A stretch of DNA of 64,000 bases from Nafulsella turpanensis ZLM-10 (lineage in GTDB: Bacteria > Bacteroidota > Bacteroidia > Cytophagales > Cyclobacteriaceae). The DNA lies in the NCBI RefSeq assembly GCF_000346615.1, contig NZ_ANNU01000005.1, positions 124,001 through 188,000 on the forward strand, in the 5' to 3' direction. The position numbers and the translations under genes were made by a program. This document shows positions 37,731 through 47,067 of the stretch, one piece after another. Each line of letters opens with the position of its first letter. The stretch's first letter is position 1. The notes below the pieces were generated by a model. The model was not told where the DNA came from. It did not search any database and saw nothing but the letters and a program-made list of their open reading frames with translations.

Positions 37731-38843
37731 ATGGCTTTACTTATTTTTTACCTGCTGCTTGCCCTGGTTGTTTCCTTTCTTTGCTCTATTCTGGAAGCTT
37801 CATTGCTTAGCTTTACGCCCTCCTATATCGAATCCATCAGAAAGGAAAAGCCCGGCCTCAGCAAAAATCTTAGGCAGCTGAAAGATAATATTGATCGACC
37901 TCTGGCGGCTATTCTGTCGCTGAATACCATTGCCCACACCGTTGGGGCAGCCGGAGTAGGTGCACAGGCCGCCATTGTGTTTAATGATGTCGGCACCGGC
38001 ATCATTTCCGGTGTCCTTACGCTTCTTATCCTTGTTTTTTCAGAAATTATTCCTAAAACACTGGGAGCACGCTACTGGCGGCAGCTCAGCTTTTTTACCG
38101 CTAAAACACTCCGCATTCTTATATGGGCGCTCTATCCACTTGTGCTGCTCTCTAACCTTATTACCAAAATGATGGGCGGCAACCCCCATGGAATGGCAGT
38201 TAGCCGCGAAGAGGTTTCCGCCATGGCCGATATGGGCCACAAAGAGGGTGTTTTTGCAGAAAGCGAGACCAAAGTGATTAAGAACCTCATTGCCTTTAGG
38301 GAGGTAAAGGCAAAAGATATTATGACACCCCGCACCGTGGTGGTGGCCGCCCGGCAGGACATGAGCCTGGAGGAGCTTAGCCGGCACAAAGACTTTATGC
38401 GCTTCTCCCGCATTCCCATATATAAAGAAGAGCGTGATAATGTAATCGGGTATATTCACAAGCACGAGCTGCTCGAGAAAATGGCCATGGACCAGCACCA
38501 GATGAAGGTAAGCGAAATTGCCCGCGATATGCTCATTGTCCCTCACACCACTACGCTTCCACAGCTCTTCCAGAAATTAATGGAAACCCGGGAGCAAATT
38601 GCCCTGGCTGTAGATGAATATGGAGGCATGGCCGGCGTAGTAACCATAGAAGATGTACTGGAAACCCTGTTAGGTGTAGAAATTGTCGATGAATTTGACA
38701 GCCGCCACGACATGCAGGAGTACGCCAGGCAAAAGTGGCGGCAACGGGCAAAAGAGCTAGGTATTTTACCAGATAAAGAACCTCCTATTGACCCGGGGAA
38801 GGATCAGTTTATCAATAAAGAAGGAATACACACGAAAAAATAA
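37731..38843 (+). CDS. CNNM/DUF21-CBS domain membrane protein (hemolysin C/CorC-like)
   Basis: Protein of 370 aa. The DUF21 membrane domain (about residues 1-180, four helices) starts with a SILEASLLSFTPSYIESI helix, as in CNNM magnesium transporters. A CBS-domain pair follows (about 200-325; VKAKDIMTPRTVVVAA and FSRIPIYKEERDNVIGYIHKHELL), then EYGGMAGVVTIEDVLETLLG. The C-terminal CorC_HlyC domain is absent; only a short charged tail remains. Likely Mg2+/divalent-ion efflux or its regulation. ATG 37731 is used; ATG 37693 lies in another frame. Confidence 0.9.
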   Translation: MALLIFYLLLALVVSFLCSILEASLLSFTPSYIESIRKEKPGLSKNLRQLKDNIDRPLAAILSLNTIAHTVGAAGVGAQAAIVFNDVGTGIISGVLTLLILVFSEIIPKTLGARYWRQLSFFTAKTLRILIWALYPLVLLSNLITKMMGGNPHGMAVSREEVSAMADMGHKEGVFAESETKVIKNLIAFREVKAKDIMTPRTVVVAARQDMSLEELSRHKDFMRFSRIPIYKEERDNVIGYIHKHELLEKMAMDQHQMKVSEIARDMLIVPHTTTLPQLFQKLMETREQIALAVDEYGGMAGVVTIEDVLETLLGVEIVDEFDSRHDMQEYARQKWRQRAKELGILPDKEPPIDPGKDQFINKEGIHTKK

Positions 38844-38890
38844 CAGGTATATACTGAAGTATCAATTTTTAACTAAACGCGAAACCACCT

Positions 38891-39415
38891 ATGAGCCTGA
38901 ACAAGGAATATGCACAAATGGTACAGGAGCAGGTTCGCTCCTATCCTTTTCTCCTTCCCCTACAATGTGGTATCGAGTTTAAAAGCCTGCCAAAAAAGAA
39001 AAGCCGCTGGATGAGCGAATATACCTACCTTCAGCAAATGGCAGAAGAGCAGCAATGGAACAGGCTGCCGGAATTATGGGAGCCCCTGCACGATCCGGAC
39101 ACAGCAGTTATCGTAACCGATCCGCTGGAAAAAATCATCTGGGTAAATAAGGGCTTCAGCAGAATGACCGGCTATAACAGCAAAGAAGTAAAAGGTCGAA
39201 AACCCGATTTTTTACAGGGTGCAGAAACAAGTCCTGAAGATGTAAGAGAGGTGCGAAGGCGACTGGAGGAGAGGAAAGCTTACCAGGGTTCTCTTCTCAA
39301 CTACCGCAAAAGTGGCGAAGCCTACTACTGTCATATTTCCGTTACTCCTCTCTTCAACAGGCAGCAGGAACTGGTAAATTTTCTGGCAGTGGAAAAGGAA
39401 GCTTACAGCCGCTAA
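38891..39415 (+). CDS. Single PAS-domain protein, LOV-like but lacking the photoactive cysteine
   Basis: Protein of 174 aa with one PAS domain (about residues 68-174) after a helical N-terminal segment. The domain keeps LOV-type features (IIWVNKGFSRMTGYNSKEVKGRKPDFLQG; later YRKSGEAYYCHISVTPLFN). At the place of the flavin-cysteinyl GxNCRFLQG motif it has GRKPDFLQG, so the reactive Cys is missing. It has no kinase, cyclase or DNA-binding output domain, so it presumably works through a partner. It follows the CNNM gene by 47 bp on the same strand. Confidence 0.85.
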   Translation: MSLNKEYAQMVQEQVRSYPFLLPLQCGIEFKSLPKKKSRWMSEYTYLQQMAEEQQWNRLPELWEPLHDPDTAVIVTDPLEKIIWVNKGFSRMTGYNSKEVKGRKPDFLQGAETSPEDVREVRRRLEERKAYQGSLLNYRKSGEAYYCHISVTPLFNRQQELVNFLAVEKEAYSR

Positions 39416-39440
39416 AGTTAAGCCCCACCTACGATACCGC

Positions 39441-39875
39441 TTAAGCCCTGGCAAATACCTGCTCCGGCTTGTTTGCCTTCTTCAAAAAGGATACACACTC
39501 TTCAGTTGACGGAAACAGCTCTACCTTGTAGCCGGTAAGTGCAACAAAAGCTTTCATCAGGTACTGCATCCCGGTTTTCTGCACAACACGACCTGAAGAC
39601 AAGACACCGGCAGCAAGATTTTTCGGCATCTCCTTCTTTACCCTTGGAAAGGCATTTATCACTACCCATCCTCTGGCATTAAAGCTTACATTGCCGATTT
39701 CCCGCTGGTCAATAATAACACGGTTGATGCGTTGCGACACCCCCATATCAATAGCCTGTGTCCAGAAGGATTTATATTGCTCATCTGTAAAATCTCCTCT
39801 GAATCTCATCAGAATAATTCTGTTCTCACTATCAAATTGTAACTCGTAATTTTGTTGGGAGGCGATGGTAACCAT
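39441..39875 (-). CDS. STAS/SpoIIAA-like protein
   Basis: Soluble protein of 144 aa with alternating strands and helices like SpoIIAA-like/STAS folds: IILMRFRGDFTDEQYKSFW, NRVIIDQREIGNVSF, KNLAAGVLSSGRVVQ, YKVELFPSTEECVSFLKK. No signal peptide or membrane segment. Proteins of this type in Cytophagales are uncharacterised; a role as a partner-switching or redox/lipid-binding sensor is only a guess. No conserved phospho-Ser motif (DxSG) is evident. Convergent with the PAS gene, 25 bp between stops. Confidence 0.6.
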   Translation of the reverse strand: MVTIASQQNYELQFDSENRIILMRFRGDFTDEQYKSFWTQAIDMGVSQRINRVIIDQREIGNVSFNARGWVVINAFPRVKKEMPKNLAAGVLSSGRVVQKTGMQYLMKAFVALTGYKVELFPSTEECVSFLKKANKPEQVFARA

Positions 39876-40115
39876 TTTGACTTTATTTAGGTGGAGCTAA
39901 ACATGAACTGTCGGACAGTAAAGCAATATATAATTTAATTCCTGAAAAAATAGTATTTACAGAATTATTAATTGCTACAGGCGGCATTAACGATACAAAT
40001 AACTTGTTCGCCAGCGGCTGTAAAGGTGCAGAAAATGAATAATTTACCTCATACTTAAACAGTTTATTCCTGCATCTCGTTTAAATAAAGAAGCAACAAC
40101 AGCAAGCCCTCATTC
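39876..40115. other. Divergent AT-rich intergenic region
   Basis: Should hold promoters for the STAS-like gene (minus) and the 40116 operon (plus). No complete -33/-7 pair or structured RNA recognised. Confidence 0.4.
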
Positions 40116-40427
40116 ATGAGCGATAAATTTACCATCATTAACCTCCTGAATAAACTGGCCGTCGAGCAGAAACTTACCTGGCGCATTAAAAGCGTGTATG
40201 CGAACGGTAAGGATAATAATCTGTTAGAAATCCTGATTATGACGATGCCGGACCAGCGACACAGGGGAAAAATTACCTTCCAGGCCGATAGTGGTCAGGT
40301 ACAAAAGGTGCAGTACAGGGGCTTTTCAAACAGCATAGCAGGAAACATTGTGGATATGTTACTGGATGTTATTAACTTTGAAAAGCAACGTAAAGCAGCC
40401 CGGAGTACCCAGAAGACCCTATGCTAA
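40116..40427 (+). CDS. Hypothetical protein, 103 aa
   Basis: Small soluble protein with no recognised family. A helical start (IINLLNKLAVEQKLTWRIKSVY) is followed by strands (NNLLEILIMTMP, RGKITFQADSGQVQKVQYRGF) and a C-terminal helix (NIVDMLLDVINFEKQRKAA). Its stop overlaps the start of the HTTM gene by seven bases, so it is translationally coupled and probably functions with it. Confidence 0.65.
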   Translation: MSDKFTIINLLNKLAVEQKLTWRIKSVYANGKDNNLLEILIMTMPDQRHRGKITFQADSGQVQKVQYRGFSNSIAGNIVDMLLDVINFEKQRKAARSTQKTLC

Positions 40428-41752
40428 AAAAGCTTTTTAAGCCTGTCGATATTGCTCCCCTTATCTTTTTAAGGGTAGTAATCGGCTCTCTCATGACCAT
40501 TGAAATGCTGGGCGAGCTGCTGACAGATTACAGCGACGACTTCTTTCATCCGACTTTTCATTTCTCTTACCAGTTTTTTCAGTGGCTGGAGCCATGGCCA
40601 TCTTTCTGGATGCACCTTCATTTCCTGTTTAACATCCTGATGGGTATTTTTGTAACCATTGGCCTGTTTTACCGCTGGAGTGCCCTCCTGCTCTTCCTTG
40701 GCAGCAGCTCAGCCTTCCTGATGGAAAAGTCGGTGTACATTAACCACACCTACCTTTACTGCCTTACCGCCTTTTTAATGATTTTTCTGCCGGCAAACCG
40801 CGCCTGGTCTTTAGATGTAAAGCGGAAGCCTGAGCTGTTACAAAGCTACACTCCTGCCTGGACGGTCTGGATACTGGTTTTTCAGATTAGCGTGGTTTAC
40901 TTCTTCGCCGGACTGGCTAAGGTCAACCCCGACTGGCTGGCAGCTAAGCCACTAATGTACTGGCTTCCCGCCCGGAGCCATTTCTACGTTATTGGTCCTT
41001 TGCTGGAGCAGAAATGGCTCGCCTACCTGATGAGCTGGGGTGGCGCAGCCTTTGATTTGCTGATTGTCCCCCTGATGCTGTGGCGTAAAACGCGCCGCTG
41101 GGCTTTTGTAGTGGCTGTCTTCTTTCACCTAACCAATGTTTCTATCTTTGGCATTGGCACCTTTCCCTGGTACAGCATTGCCATGACAGCCTTCTTTTTC
41201 CCGCCCCGGACCTTTCGCCGTCTTCCCTGGCTGCGCCAGCATTTACCCCCGTTCGATAAAGAGCACCCTGCGTCTACCTATCGTCCCGCTTATAAGAAGA
41301 TAACGGTTACTTTACTGGCTGCTTATGTAATAGTGCAACTGGCCGTACCGGCACGACAGTACTTTTACGAGGGCAACACCAGCTGGACGGAAGATGGCCA
41401 TAACTTTAGCTGGCATATGATGCTTCGCTCTAAAACCGGCTTTGTCCGTTATAAGGTTGTTTTACCTGAAAAAGGAGAAGAGCATAGGGTAAAAATATTT
41501 GATTATGTTACCCGAAACCAATACCATAGCATGATTGGCAAACCGGATATGATACTCGAACTGGCTCACCACATTGCCGATGAGTACAGGGAAAAAGGTT
41601 ATGAGGAGGTGGAGGTATATGCTGACTGTCAGCTAAAGTTCAATGGCCGGCCTTTACAGGCTTTTACCGATACCACAGTTAACCTGGCAAAGGAAGAGAG
41701 AAAGCTTGGGCCTTACCACTGGATTTTACCCTTTGCAGAAGAGGAAAACTAA
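40421..41752 (+). CDS. HTTM-domain membrane protein (vitamin K-dependent carboxylase-like)
   Basis: Integral membrane protein of 443 aa. The N-terminal two-thirds is the HTTM fold of vitamin K-dependent gamma-carboxylase: LIFLRVVIGSLMTIEM, SFWMHLHFLFNILMGIF, YINHTYLYCLTAFLMIFLP, FQISVVYFFAGLAKVNPDWL. The His and Lys residues that define the family are visible in INHTY and GLAKVNPDW. The C-terminal soluble part (WTEDGHNFSWHMMLRSKTGFVRYKV) matches the domain found in bacterial homologues. Substrate unknown in bacteria. Middle gene of a three-gene operon. Confidence 0.88.
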   Translation: MLKKLFKPVDIAPLIFLRVVIGSLMTIEMLGELLTDYSDDFFHPTFHFSYQFFQWLEPWPSFWMHLHFLFNILMGIFVTIGLFYRWSALLLFLGSSSAFLMEKSVYINHTYLYCLTAFLMIFLPANRAWSLDVKRKPELLQSYTPAWTVWILVFQISVVYFFAGLAKVNPDWLAAKPLMYWLPARSHFYVIGPLLEQKWLAYLMSWGGAAFDLLIVPLMLWRKTRRWAFVVAVFFHLTNVSIFGIGTFPWYSIAMTAFFFPPRTFRRLPWLRQHLPPFDKEHPASTYRPAYKKITVTLLAAYVIVQLAVPARQYFYEGNTSWTEDGHNFSWHMMLRSKTGFVRYKVVLPEKGEEHRVKIFDYVTRNQYHSMIGKPDMILELAHHIADEYREKGYEEVEVYADCQLKFNGRPLQAFTDTTVNLAKEERKLGPYHWILPFAEEEN

Positions 41753-41755
41753 CTC

Positions 41756-42670
41756 ATGGAAAGCCTGGTTCTCCTTTTCGGCTGCCTTGGTATTGGCGTT
41801 CTCTTCAGGCAAACCCGCCTGCTGCCCGAAAATGCTTACCTCTCGCTGAATGGCCTTATCATTTACGCTGCCCTACCGGCCCTTATCCTCCATAAAATTC
41901 CGCTTATCCCTTTTTCGGCAGAAATGGTATACCCTATTGCCATGCCCTGGCTTGTTTTTGGGCTGGCTATTCCCTTTTTCATTCTGCTGGGCAAAAGGTT
42001 AAAATGGAGCCGGCAAAGTACAGGCTGCCTTATTTTATGCTGCGGACTGGGCAACACCTCTTTTATAGGGATACCGGTAATGCAACTGCTTTGGGGAGAG
42101 GCCGGGGTACAGGTGGCCATCCTGGCCGACCAACCGGGCTCTTTTGCCGCCCTGGCGACCGCGGGTATTTTAGTCGCTTCTTACTTCTCGGGTGGACAGG
42201 CCACGCCTGGAGAGCTGGCAGGTCGGGTACTACGCTTTCCTCCTTTTCTGGCTTTTATGCTGGCGCTGCTGCTCATGTTGATCGATGGGCAAATTCCGGA
42301 GCCCTTCACTTTTACCCTGGCGCGATTAGGCAGCCTGGTAGTGCCGCTGGCGCTGGTATCGGTAGGCCTGCAGCTGAGCCCTTCCGCCCCAGGAAAAGAC
42401 TTACCCAAACTGGCATGGGGCCTGGGCTTTAAGTTGATACTGGCCCCCTTCATTATTTATGTATTATACATCCTGATGCTGGACCAGCACAGCCTGCTAG
42501 GCAAGGGGAGTGTTATGGAAGCGGCCATGGGCCCAATGATTACAGCGGCCATTGTAGCCACCAATTTTAAGCTGGACCCTCCGCTGGTCGGCAGGGTAGT
42601 AGGCATCGGTATACCTCTCTCCTTCGGGAGCCTGTTTTTCTGGTACATGCTGCTTTCCTTTGGAGGGTAG
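41756..42670 (+). CDS. AEC-family transporter (auxin efflux carrier-like)
   Basis: Membrane transporter of 304 aa with about ten helices in two inverted repeats. CGLGNTSFIGIPVMQLLWG (helix 4, broken by Gly-Asn-Thr-x-Phe) is the AEC signature. Such carriers often export malate or other organic acids. The gene starts 3 bp after the HTTM stop, so it belongs to the same operon; substrate unknown. Confidence 0.88.
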   Translation: MESLVLLFGCLGIGVLFRQTRLLPENAYLSLNGLIIYAALPALILHKIPLIPFSAEMVYPIAMPWLVFGLAIPFFILLGKRLKWSRQSTGCLILCCGLGNTSFIGIPVMQLLWGEAGVQVAILADQPGSFAALATAGILVASYFSGGQATPGELAGRVLRFPPFLAFMLALLLMLIDGQIPEPFTFTLARLGSLVVPLALVSVGLQLSPSAPGKDLPKLAWGLGFKLILAPFIIYVLYILMLDQHSLLGKGSVMEAAMGPMITAAIVATNFKLDPPLVGRVVGIGIPLSFGSLFFWYMLLSFGG

Positions 42671-42724
42671 AGGAGGCTTATTCGCACTCCGCAGGCTTTG
42701 CACCGCAGTCAAACCCTGCTCCTG

Positions 42725-43504
42725 TTACCTTTCCAAGGCTATTCTGATGGTGCCTGCAGCATAAGGCGCTACTTCATGAGGATTAAAGTAGAAGATGACG
42801 GAATCCTTTTTCAGCTCAAAGTTTTCCGGCAGGTAAAACTGATTGTTGGAAAACCAGTAGCCGGCCTCCTCCAGGTTTGCCTCTGCCGGAATCTCCTGAT
42901 CTTCCCGGAACTGCACCTCCGCCGCTACCGTCCACTCCTTAAGCCGGGCCGGACCAAACAGCTCGTCCATCGTCAGCAGTTTTACTGTAGCAGGGTCGAA
43001 ATTCAGGTATCTGAGTGTTTCAACCGGGTGTGCCCCTCCCATAAATATGGATCCACTGTACCTGATGCCAAAGAGCGTATCGGTATTGACATATACTTCG
43101 GCCGAGCGGGTGAGGGACCATGACTGTTCATAGTCTTGGTTCTGCCCCTGCGTAAGCCGGTAAGCTTCTATAAATCCATTGGCCACTTCGTTCAAATTGT
43201 TAAACTTCTCTTCCTCCATAAAGGCCCGGGTCATTTCCTTCATAATCTGCTGCTGAATGCGCTGCTGAGCTGGATTGCTGGTATCGTTGAGGATAGGAGC
43301 ACTGAGATACACACTGGCACAGGGAGTACCACCACCGCAGGGGTTGCTCTGCATTTCCACCATCTTTGTCTGGTAAGACAGTTCAGTGGCAACAGGGGCT
43401 TTACCCTCCTCTATCCTTTCCTCAGTGGTTACTTCCCTGCTGTTGCATTGCCACAACAGAACACCAAGCAGCAGCATGGTGAACAAGCTTAAAATGGTAC
43501 GCAT
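42725..43504 (-). CDS. DUF3298/DUF4163 (RsiV-like) lipoprotein
   Basis: Lipoprotein of 259 aa: signal MRTILSLFTMLLLGVLLWQC with the acylated Cys at residue 20. The mature protein has the DUF4163 N-part and the DUF3298 C-part: YSGSIFMGGAHPVETLRYLNFDP, LLTMDELFG and SVIFYFNPHEVAPYAAGTIRI, the last being the highly conserved YxIApYAxG-type motif. Related domains bind lysozyme in RsiV or peptidoglycan-like ligands; the role here is unproven. Upstream lies the AsmA gene, separated by a terminator. Confidence 0.9.
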   Translation of the reverse strand: MRTILSLFTMLLLGVLLWQCNSREVTTEERIEEGKAPVATELSYQTKMVEMQSNPCGGGTPCASVYLSAPILNDTSNPAQQRIQQQIMKEMTRAFMEEEKFNNLNEVANGFIEAYRLTQGQNQDYEQSWSLTRSAEVYVNTDTLFGIRYSGSIFMGGAHPVETLRYLNFDPATVKLLTMDELFGPARLKEWTVAAEVQFREDQEIPAEANLEEAGYWFSNNQFYLPENFELKKDSVIFYFNPHEVAPYAAGTIRIALER

Positions 43505-43517
43505 ATGGTAAAAGGTT

Positions 43518-43540
43518 AAAAAGCCCTCCGAAGAGGGCTT
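43518..43540 (-). terminator. Intrinsic terminator of the AsmA gene
   Basis: Minus strand AAGCCCTC-TTCG-GAGGGCTT with a further TTT (43518-43520); UUCG-type tetraloop. Confidence 0.85.
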
Positions 43541-43566
43541 TTAGGTATATTGTGTAGCTGGCAGGC

Positions 43567-46500
43567 TTATTTACCTCCGTCCTTTTTAAATAAGTCCTTC
43601 AGCACGCCCTTACTTTTCTTTTTGAGGGAATCTTCCAGTTGCTGCTGGCGTTTTTCCAGCTCCTTCTTCGCCTCTTCCTCGGCCTGGCGGCGCTTCTCTT
43701 CCAGTTCGGCTTTCGCTCTTTCTTCGGCTTCCCTGCGCTTTGTCTCCAGCTCGGCTTTTGCTTTATCGGTTTCGGCCTGTAGCTTTTCCTGTACAGCCTC
43801 TTTAACGGTTTCTTTAGCGGTTTCGACTACGCCTCCTTTACCCGGCCCGGCGCCGAGCAGATTCACCGCAGGGTTTTCATAAGTACCGCCAACACCCACT
43901 TTCAGGTTTAAAGTTGAAGAACCTACCCCACTACCCGCACCTATCTTCGATAAGAGGCTATTCACGGCTTGCCCGGCGGCTCCGGCAGGTACTTCCAGGG
44001 CAAAGTCATAATCCAGGGCACCATCAATGCCCTGGCGGCCATCGACCGTTATATTGATATTGCCTACTTCAAAATCGAAGGGCTCAACCACCACATACCC
44101 GTCATCGACCTTCGCCTTTAGTAAAATATCCTTTAGCTGTACTGCGGTGGCATTATTCGCCAGATTGGTAAAGTCCATCACGGCCGAAAGTACTTTGGAG
44201 TCTTCGAGGGTAGCATCAATAAGTTCTATAATACCTTTACCGGTAAGGGTGCCCATGAGCGGAACCATATCCTGCCCTAGAATACCCTGCAGGGCAAACT
44301 TGGTGGAGAACTCCCCGTCCAGCTTCTCGGCAATAGGCGCCAGGGCCTGAACGGTAACAAAGTTTTCATAAGCACGGCTGATGGATAAATTATCAATGAC
44401 GAAGTCCATATCAAAAACCGGCCTCTGCAGGTCGCGGGGATCGTAAAGGCCGTTCAGGCCAAACTGCCCGCCCAGGGTATTAAAGCTCAGGTCGCGCATG
44501 GCCACCATACCATCTTCTACCGCCAGGGTACCGGTAACATTTTCGAGCGTCAGGTTATCGTATACCAGCTCCGAAATAGTTGAGGTAAAGGTCAGGTCGA
44601 GGTTTTTCGGTATTTCCACCACCGTCATAGGAGCGGAAGCGGTATCGGCAGGATCAACGGCTTCCTCATCCGTCATCCACTCATTAAGGTTTACATGCCG
44701 CGACACCATGCTAAATTCCCCCTGCAGCACCTCATCATCTTTAAGTGCATAGCCGATGTAATTATTCACAAAACCGGTTAACTGCATATCGGTGCTGCCA
44801 ATCTGTCCATTGAAGTTCTCGAGCTTCATGCGCTGCGGGTTAAACTCCATGGCGGCAGTAGAAACAATAAAATCGTAAGGAAGATCGGCACTGCTGTAAC
44901 GGAAGTCCTTTACCAAAACGGTACCTCTGGTAGGCAGCTCTTCGAAGCGGCCGGCCTCCACCGAGCTCATTTGCCCCTTCGTTTCTATATCGGCCACTAT
45001 ACGACCGGCTATTTCCATATCTTCAAGTGGAATAATTTTACCGATAGTGGTAAGGTCGAGGGCACCCTGCAGAGCCATATTCCAGGTGTAATTCTCCAGG
45101 TCTTCCAGCATCAGTTGCCCGGTTACGCGGTCCTCATCTACCAGCATACTAAAAGCGGGTACCTTTATAAAAGTATTGGAGAGGTCACCGGTCTTATTTT
45201 CTACCGTGGCAGTAAAATTAAAATCCTGTATAGGCACCTCGTAATCAACAGACTTGATAAAACCCTCTTCCAGACTCATGGCAGCCTTTATTTCCGGAAA
45301 CTTCTGCTGAAGGCTGTCATAAATACCATCGGCCTTTACATTAAGAGCAAAAAGGCCTTTCATATCAAGGGCTTCCAGCTTCAGCACCTGGTCAAGTTCG
45401 GCAAGGTTCAGGCGGGCATCAATATCGGCAGCCACATTAAGAGGCACCAGCGAACGAAGCTCAAACTCGCCCTGCACCGGGTTATTGCCCACCTTCATGT
45501 TAAGATCTTCAATATTGACGTAGAGGTTATCAGTATTGCCGTCTTTGGCCTCCACCAGCATTTTTACATTGATATCTTCTACAGCGGTTGGGAGGTCTTC
45601 ATACTTAAAGCGGGCATCGTTTACCTGCAGGGCTACACGGTAGCCGGGCATGGTGCTATCGACCTCGCTGTACACCCCTTTAAGATATCCATTAAAATCT
45701 ATATCGCCACTGGCTTCAATTTCTTCAAATTCTTCATTATACATACCGGGTACCAGCGACAACAGGCTTTTAAAGTCATTGTCTTTAGCAGCAAACTGCA
45801 TATCGAAAATAATGGGGTCGTTGGGCATGGCAATAAATCCCTCAAAGCCAACGGCAAAATCGTTCAGGCGGGCAGTATTTTCGAGGAAGGTAAACTTCAT
45901 CTCGGGCAGGTTCATGTTCATCCGCACATCGGCCTCCAGGCGTTTATCGGTAATGTATTCCACCCCATCGAAGGTAAGAGAGCCTTGTTCGGCAAGGGTA
46001 TAGGTATCCATTTCGAATATATCCTGGGTAAAGTCTCCGCTACCGGTGTGGCTTACATTTTCCAGGTCGATACGAATAGGAATGCTCAGGTCCTGGTACA
46101 CAATTCGACCATTGCTGATTTCCCAGTGGTCAATACCAATATTAAAAGCCGTTGGAGCAGCATCGGCCGTGGCCGGAAGGTTTTCTTCTTCAATGGCAAT
46201 ATCGTAGTTAGCGGAGCCGTCTTCCAGCACCAGAATCTGCACCAGCGGGTTCTCCAGCTCCAGCGCTTTAATCTGCATCTGGCCTCCTCCCACAACGCTG
46301 AAAAGGTCCAGCACAATTTCGAAACGGTCGGCTGCCAGTAAGGTATCGCCGGCAAAAGGCTCCCGGCCCACGATGCTGAAATCATCAAGTGTGGCCGTCA
46401 TATTCGGGAAGTTAGCCAACAGGCTCAGTCCTATATCATCGGCATTGTAATTGACCTCCGCATTAATGGATTTCGCCAGCTGCTCATCGACTTTCCGAAA

Positions 46501-46590
46501 AATGTCATCCTTGAAGAAAACAGGAATTAAAATTAGAAGCAGCAGTATGACACCCAGTATACTGCCTATAATAATGAGTGCTTTTTTCAT
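43567..46590 (-). CDS. Large AsmA-family protein
   Basis: Envelope protein of 1007 aa anchored by one N-terminal helix (about residues 4-26). The rest is a long repeating beta structure of AsmA/TamB type (INAEVNYNADDIGLSLLANFPNMTATLDDFSIVG near the start; QGIDGALDYDFALEVPAGAAGQAVNSLL in the AsmA_2 region near 885). Such proteins form a groove that moves phospholipid between membranes. The last about 100 residues are a highly charged Lys/Glu/Arg/Ala coiled coil, ending KKKSKGVLKDLFKKDGGK. It is monocistronic with its own terminator. Confidence 0.92.
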   Translation of the reverse strand: MKKALIIIGSILGVILLLLILIPVFFKDDIFRKVDEQLAKSINAEVNYNADDIGLSLLANFPNMTATLDDFSIVGREPFAGDTLLAADRFEIVLDLFSVVGGGQMQIKALELENPLVQILVLEDGSANYDIAIEEENLPATADAAPTAFNIGIDHWEISNGRIVYQDLSIPIRIDLENVSHTGSGDFTQDIFEMDTYTLAEQGSLTFDGVEYITDKRLEADVRMNMNLPEMKFTFLENTARLNDFAVGFEGFIAMPNDPIIFDMQFAAKDNDFKSLLSLVPGMYNEEFEEIEASGDIDFNGYLKGVYSEVDSTMPGYRVALQVNDARFKYEDLPTAVEDINVKMLVEAKDGNTDNLYVNIEDLNMKVGNNPVQGEFELRSLVPLNVAADIDARLNLAELDQVLKLEALDMKGLFALNVKADGIYDSLQQKFPEIKAAMSLEEGFIKSVDYEVPIQDFNFTATVENKTGDLSNTFIKVPAFSMLVDEDRVTGQLMLEDLENYTWNMALQGALDLTTIGKIIPLEDMEIAGRIVADIETKGQMSSVEAGRFEELPTRGTVLVKDFRYSSADLPYDFIVSTAAMEFNPQRMKLENFNGQIGSTDMQLTGFVNNYIGYALKDDEVLQGEFSMVSRHVNLNEWMTDEEAVDPADTASAPMTVVEIPKNLDLTFTSTISELVYDNLTLENVTGTLAVEDGMVAMRDLSFNTLGGQFGLNGLYDPRDLQRPVFDMDFVIDNLSISRAYENFVTVQALAPIAEKLDGEFSTKFALQGILGQDMVPLMGTLTGKGIIELIDATLEDSKVLSAVMDFTNLANNATAVQLKDILLKAKVDDGYVVVEPFDFEVGNINITVDGRQGIDGALDYDFALEVPAGAAGQAVNSLLSKIGAGSGVGSSTLNLKVGVGGTYENPAVNLLGAGPGKGGVVETAKETVKEAVQEKLQAETDKAKAELETKRREAEERAKAELEEKRRQAEEEAKKELEKRQQQLEDSLKKKSKGVLKDLFKKDGGK

Positions 46591-46944
46591 CTTATTCAGA
46601 AATTAATTCTTCTACAATTAATAGTATAAAAACAGTGCCAGACTGTGTGATTGTAAAGTGATGTACGCACAATTTTAAACAAAAAACAAATTATTTTGCA
46701 ATATATCTGCAGGCGGCCGGGTGTAATTTACTAGCCCCGCTTTTTATGCAGGTAGTGCTCCGCAGGCTGAACCTTTTTGGGGCTGCATTGCAGAAAAGAG
46801 GAGTGAAGATGAAATTGGATTTTATGAATGGAGCCAGCAGTTAAAAGTCTTATCACCTGGCTGAATTTTAATTATTCTGGAGAGACGAAGAGCAAAAGCA
46901 TCATTTTAAACACTGGCCCAAAAAAATTAACTACACTTACTTGA
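46591..46944. other. Intergenic, upstream of the AsmA gene
   Basis: AT-rich in the first 120 bases (likely the AsmA promoter zone, minus strand). A small inverted repeat lies near 46770-46800. No gene or structured RNA recognised. Confidence 0.4.
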
Positions 46945-46980
46945 ACAAAAAGCCCGCGGCACCTGTTCGGCAGGGCTTTT
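46945..46980 (-). terminator. Probable terminator of the response regulator gene
   Basis: Minus strand AAAAGCCC, a partly self-paired middle, then GGGCTTTTTG (stem arms 46948-46955 and 46973-46980). About 90 bp past the stop. Confidence 0.65.
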
Positions 46981-47067
46981 GAAAGGTATCAATGCAAATC
47001 TGCTGAAGAAGAAGCTGCTGCTTCCTTCATTTTAAAGATGAAGTAACCCATGAACCAAACAGGCGTT

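Noticed and set aside
44971-46341. A 456-codon open frame on the plus strand opposite the AsmA gene
   Set aside because: It is a shadow of the real minus-strand gene; the translated residues are His/Lys/Ile-rich with no domain, and the AsmA frame has clear family sequence throughout.
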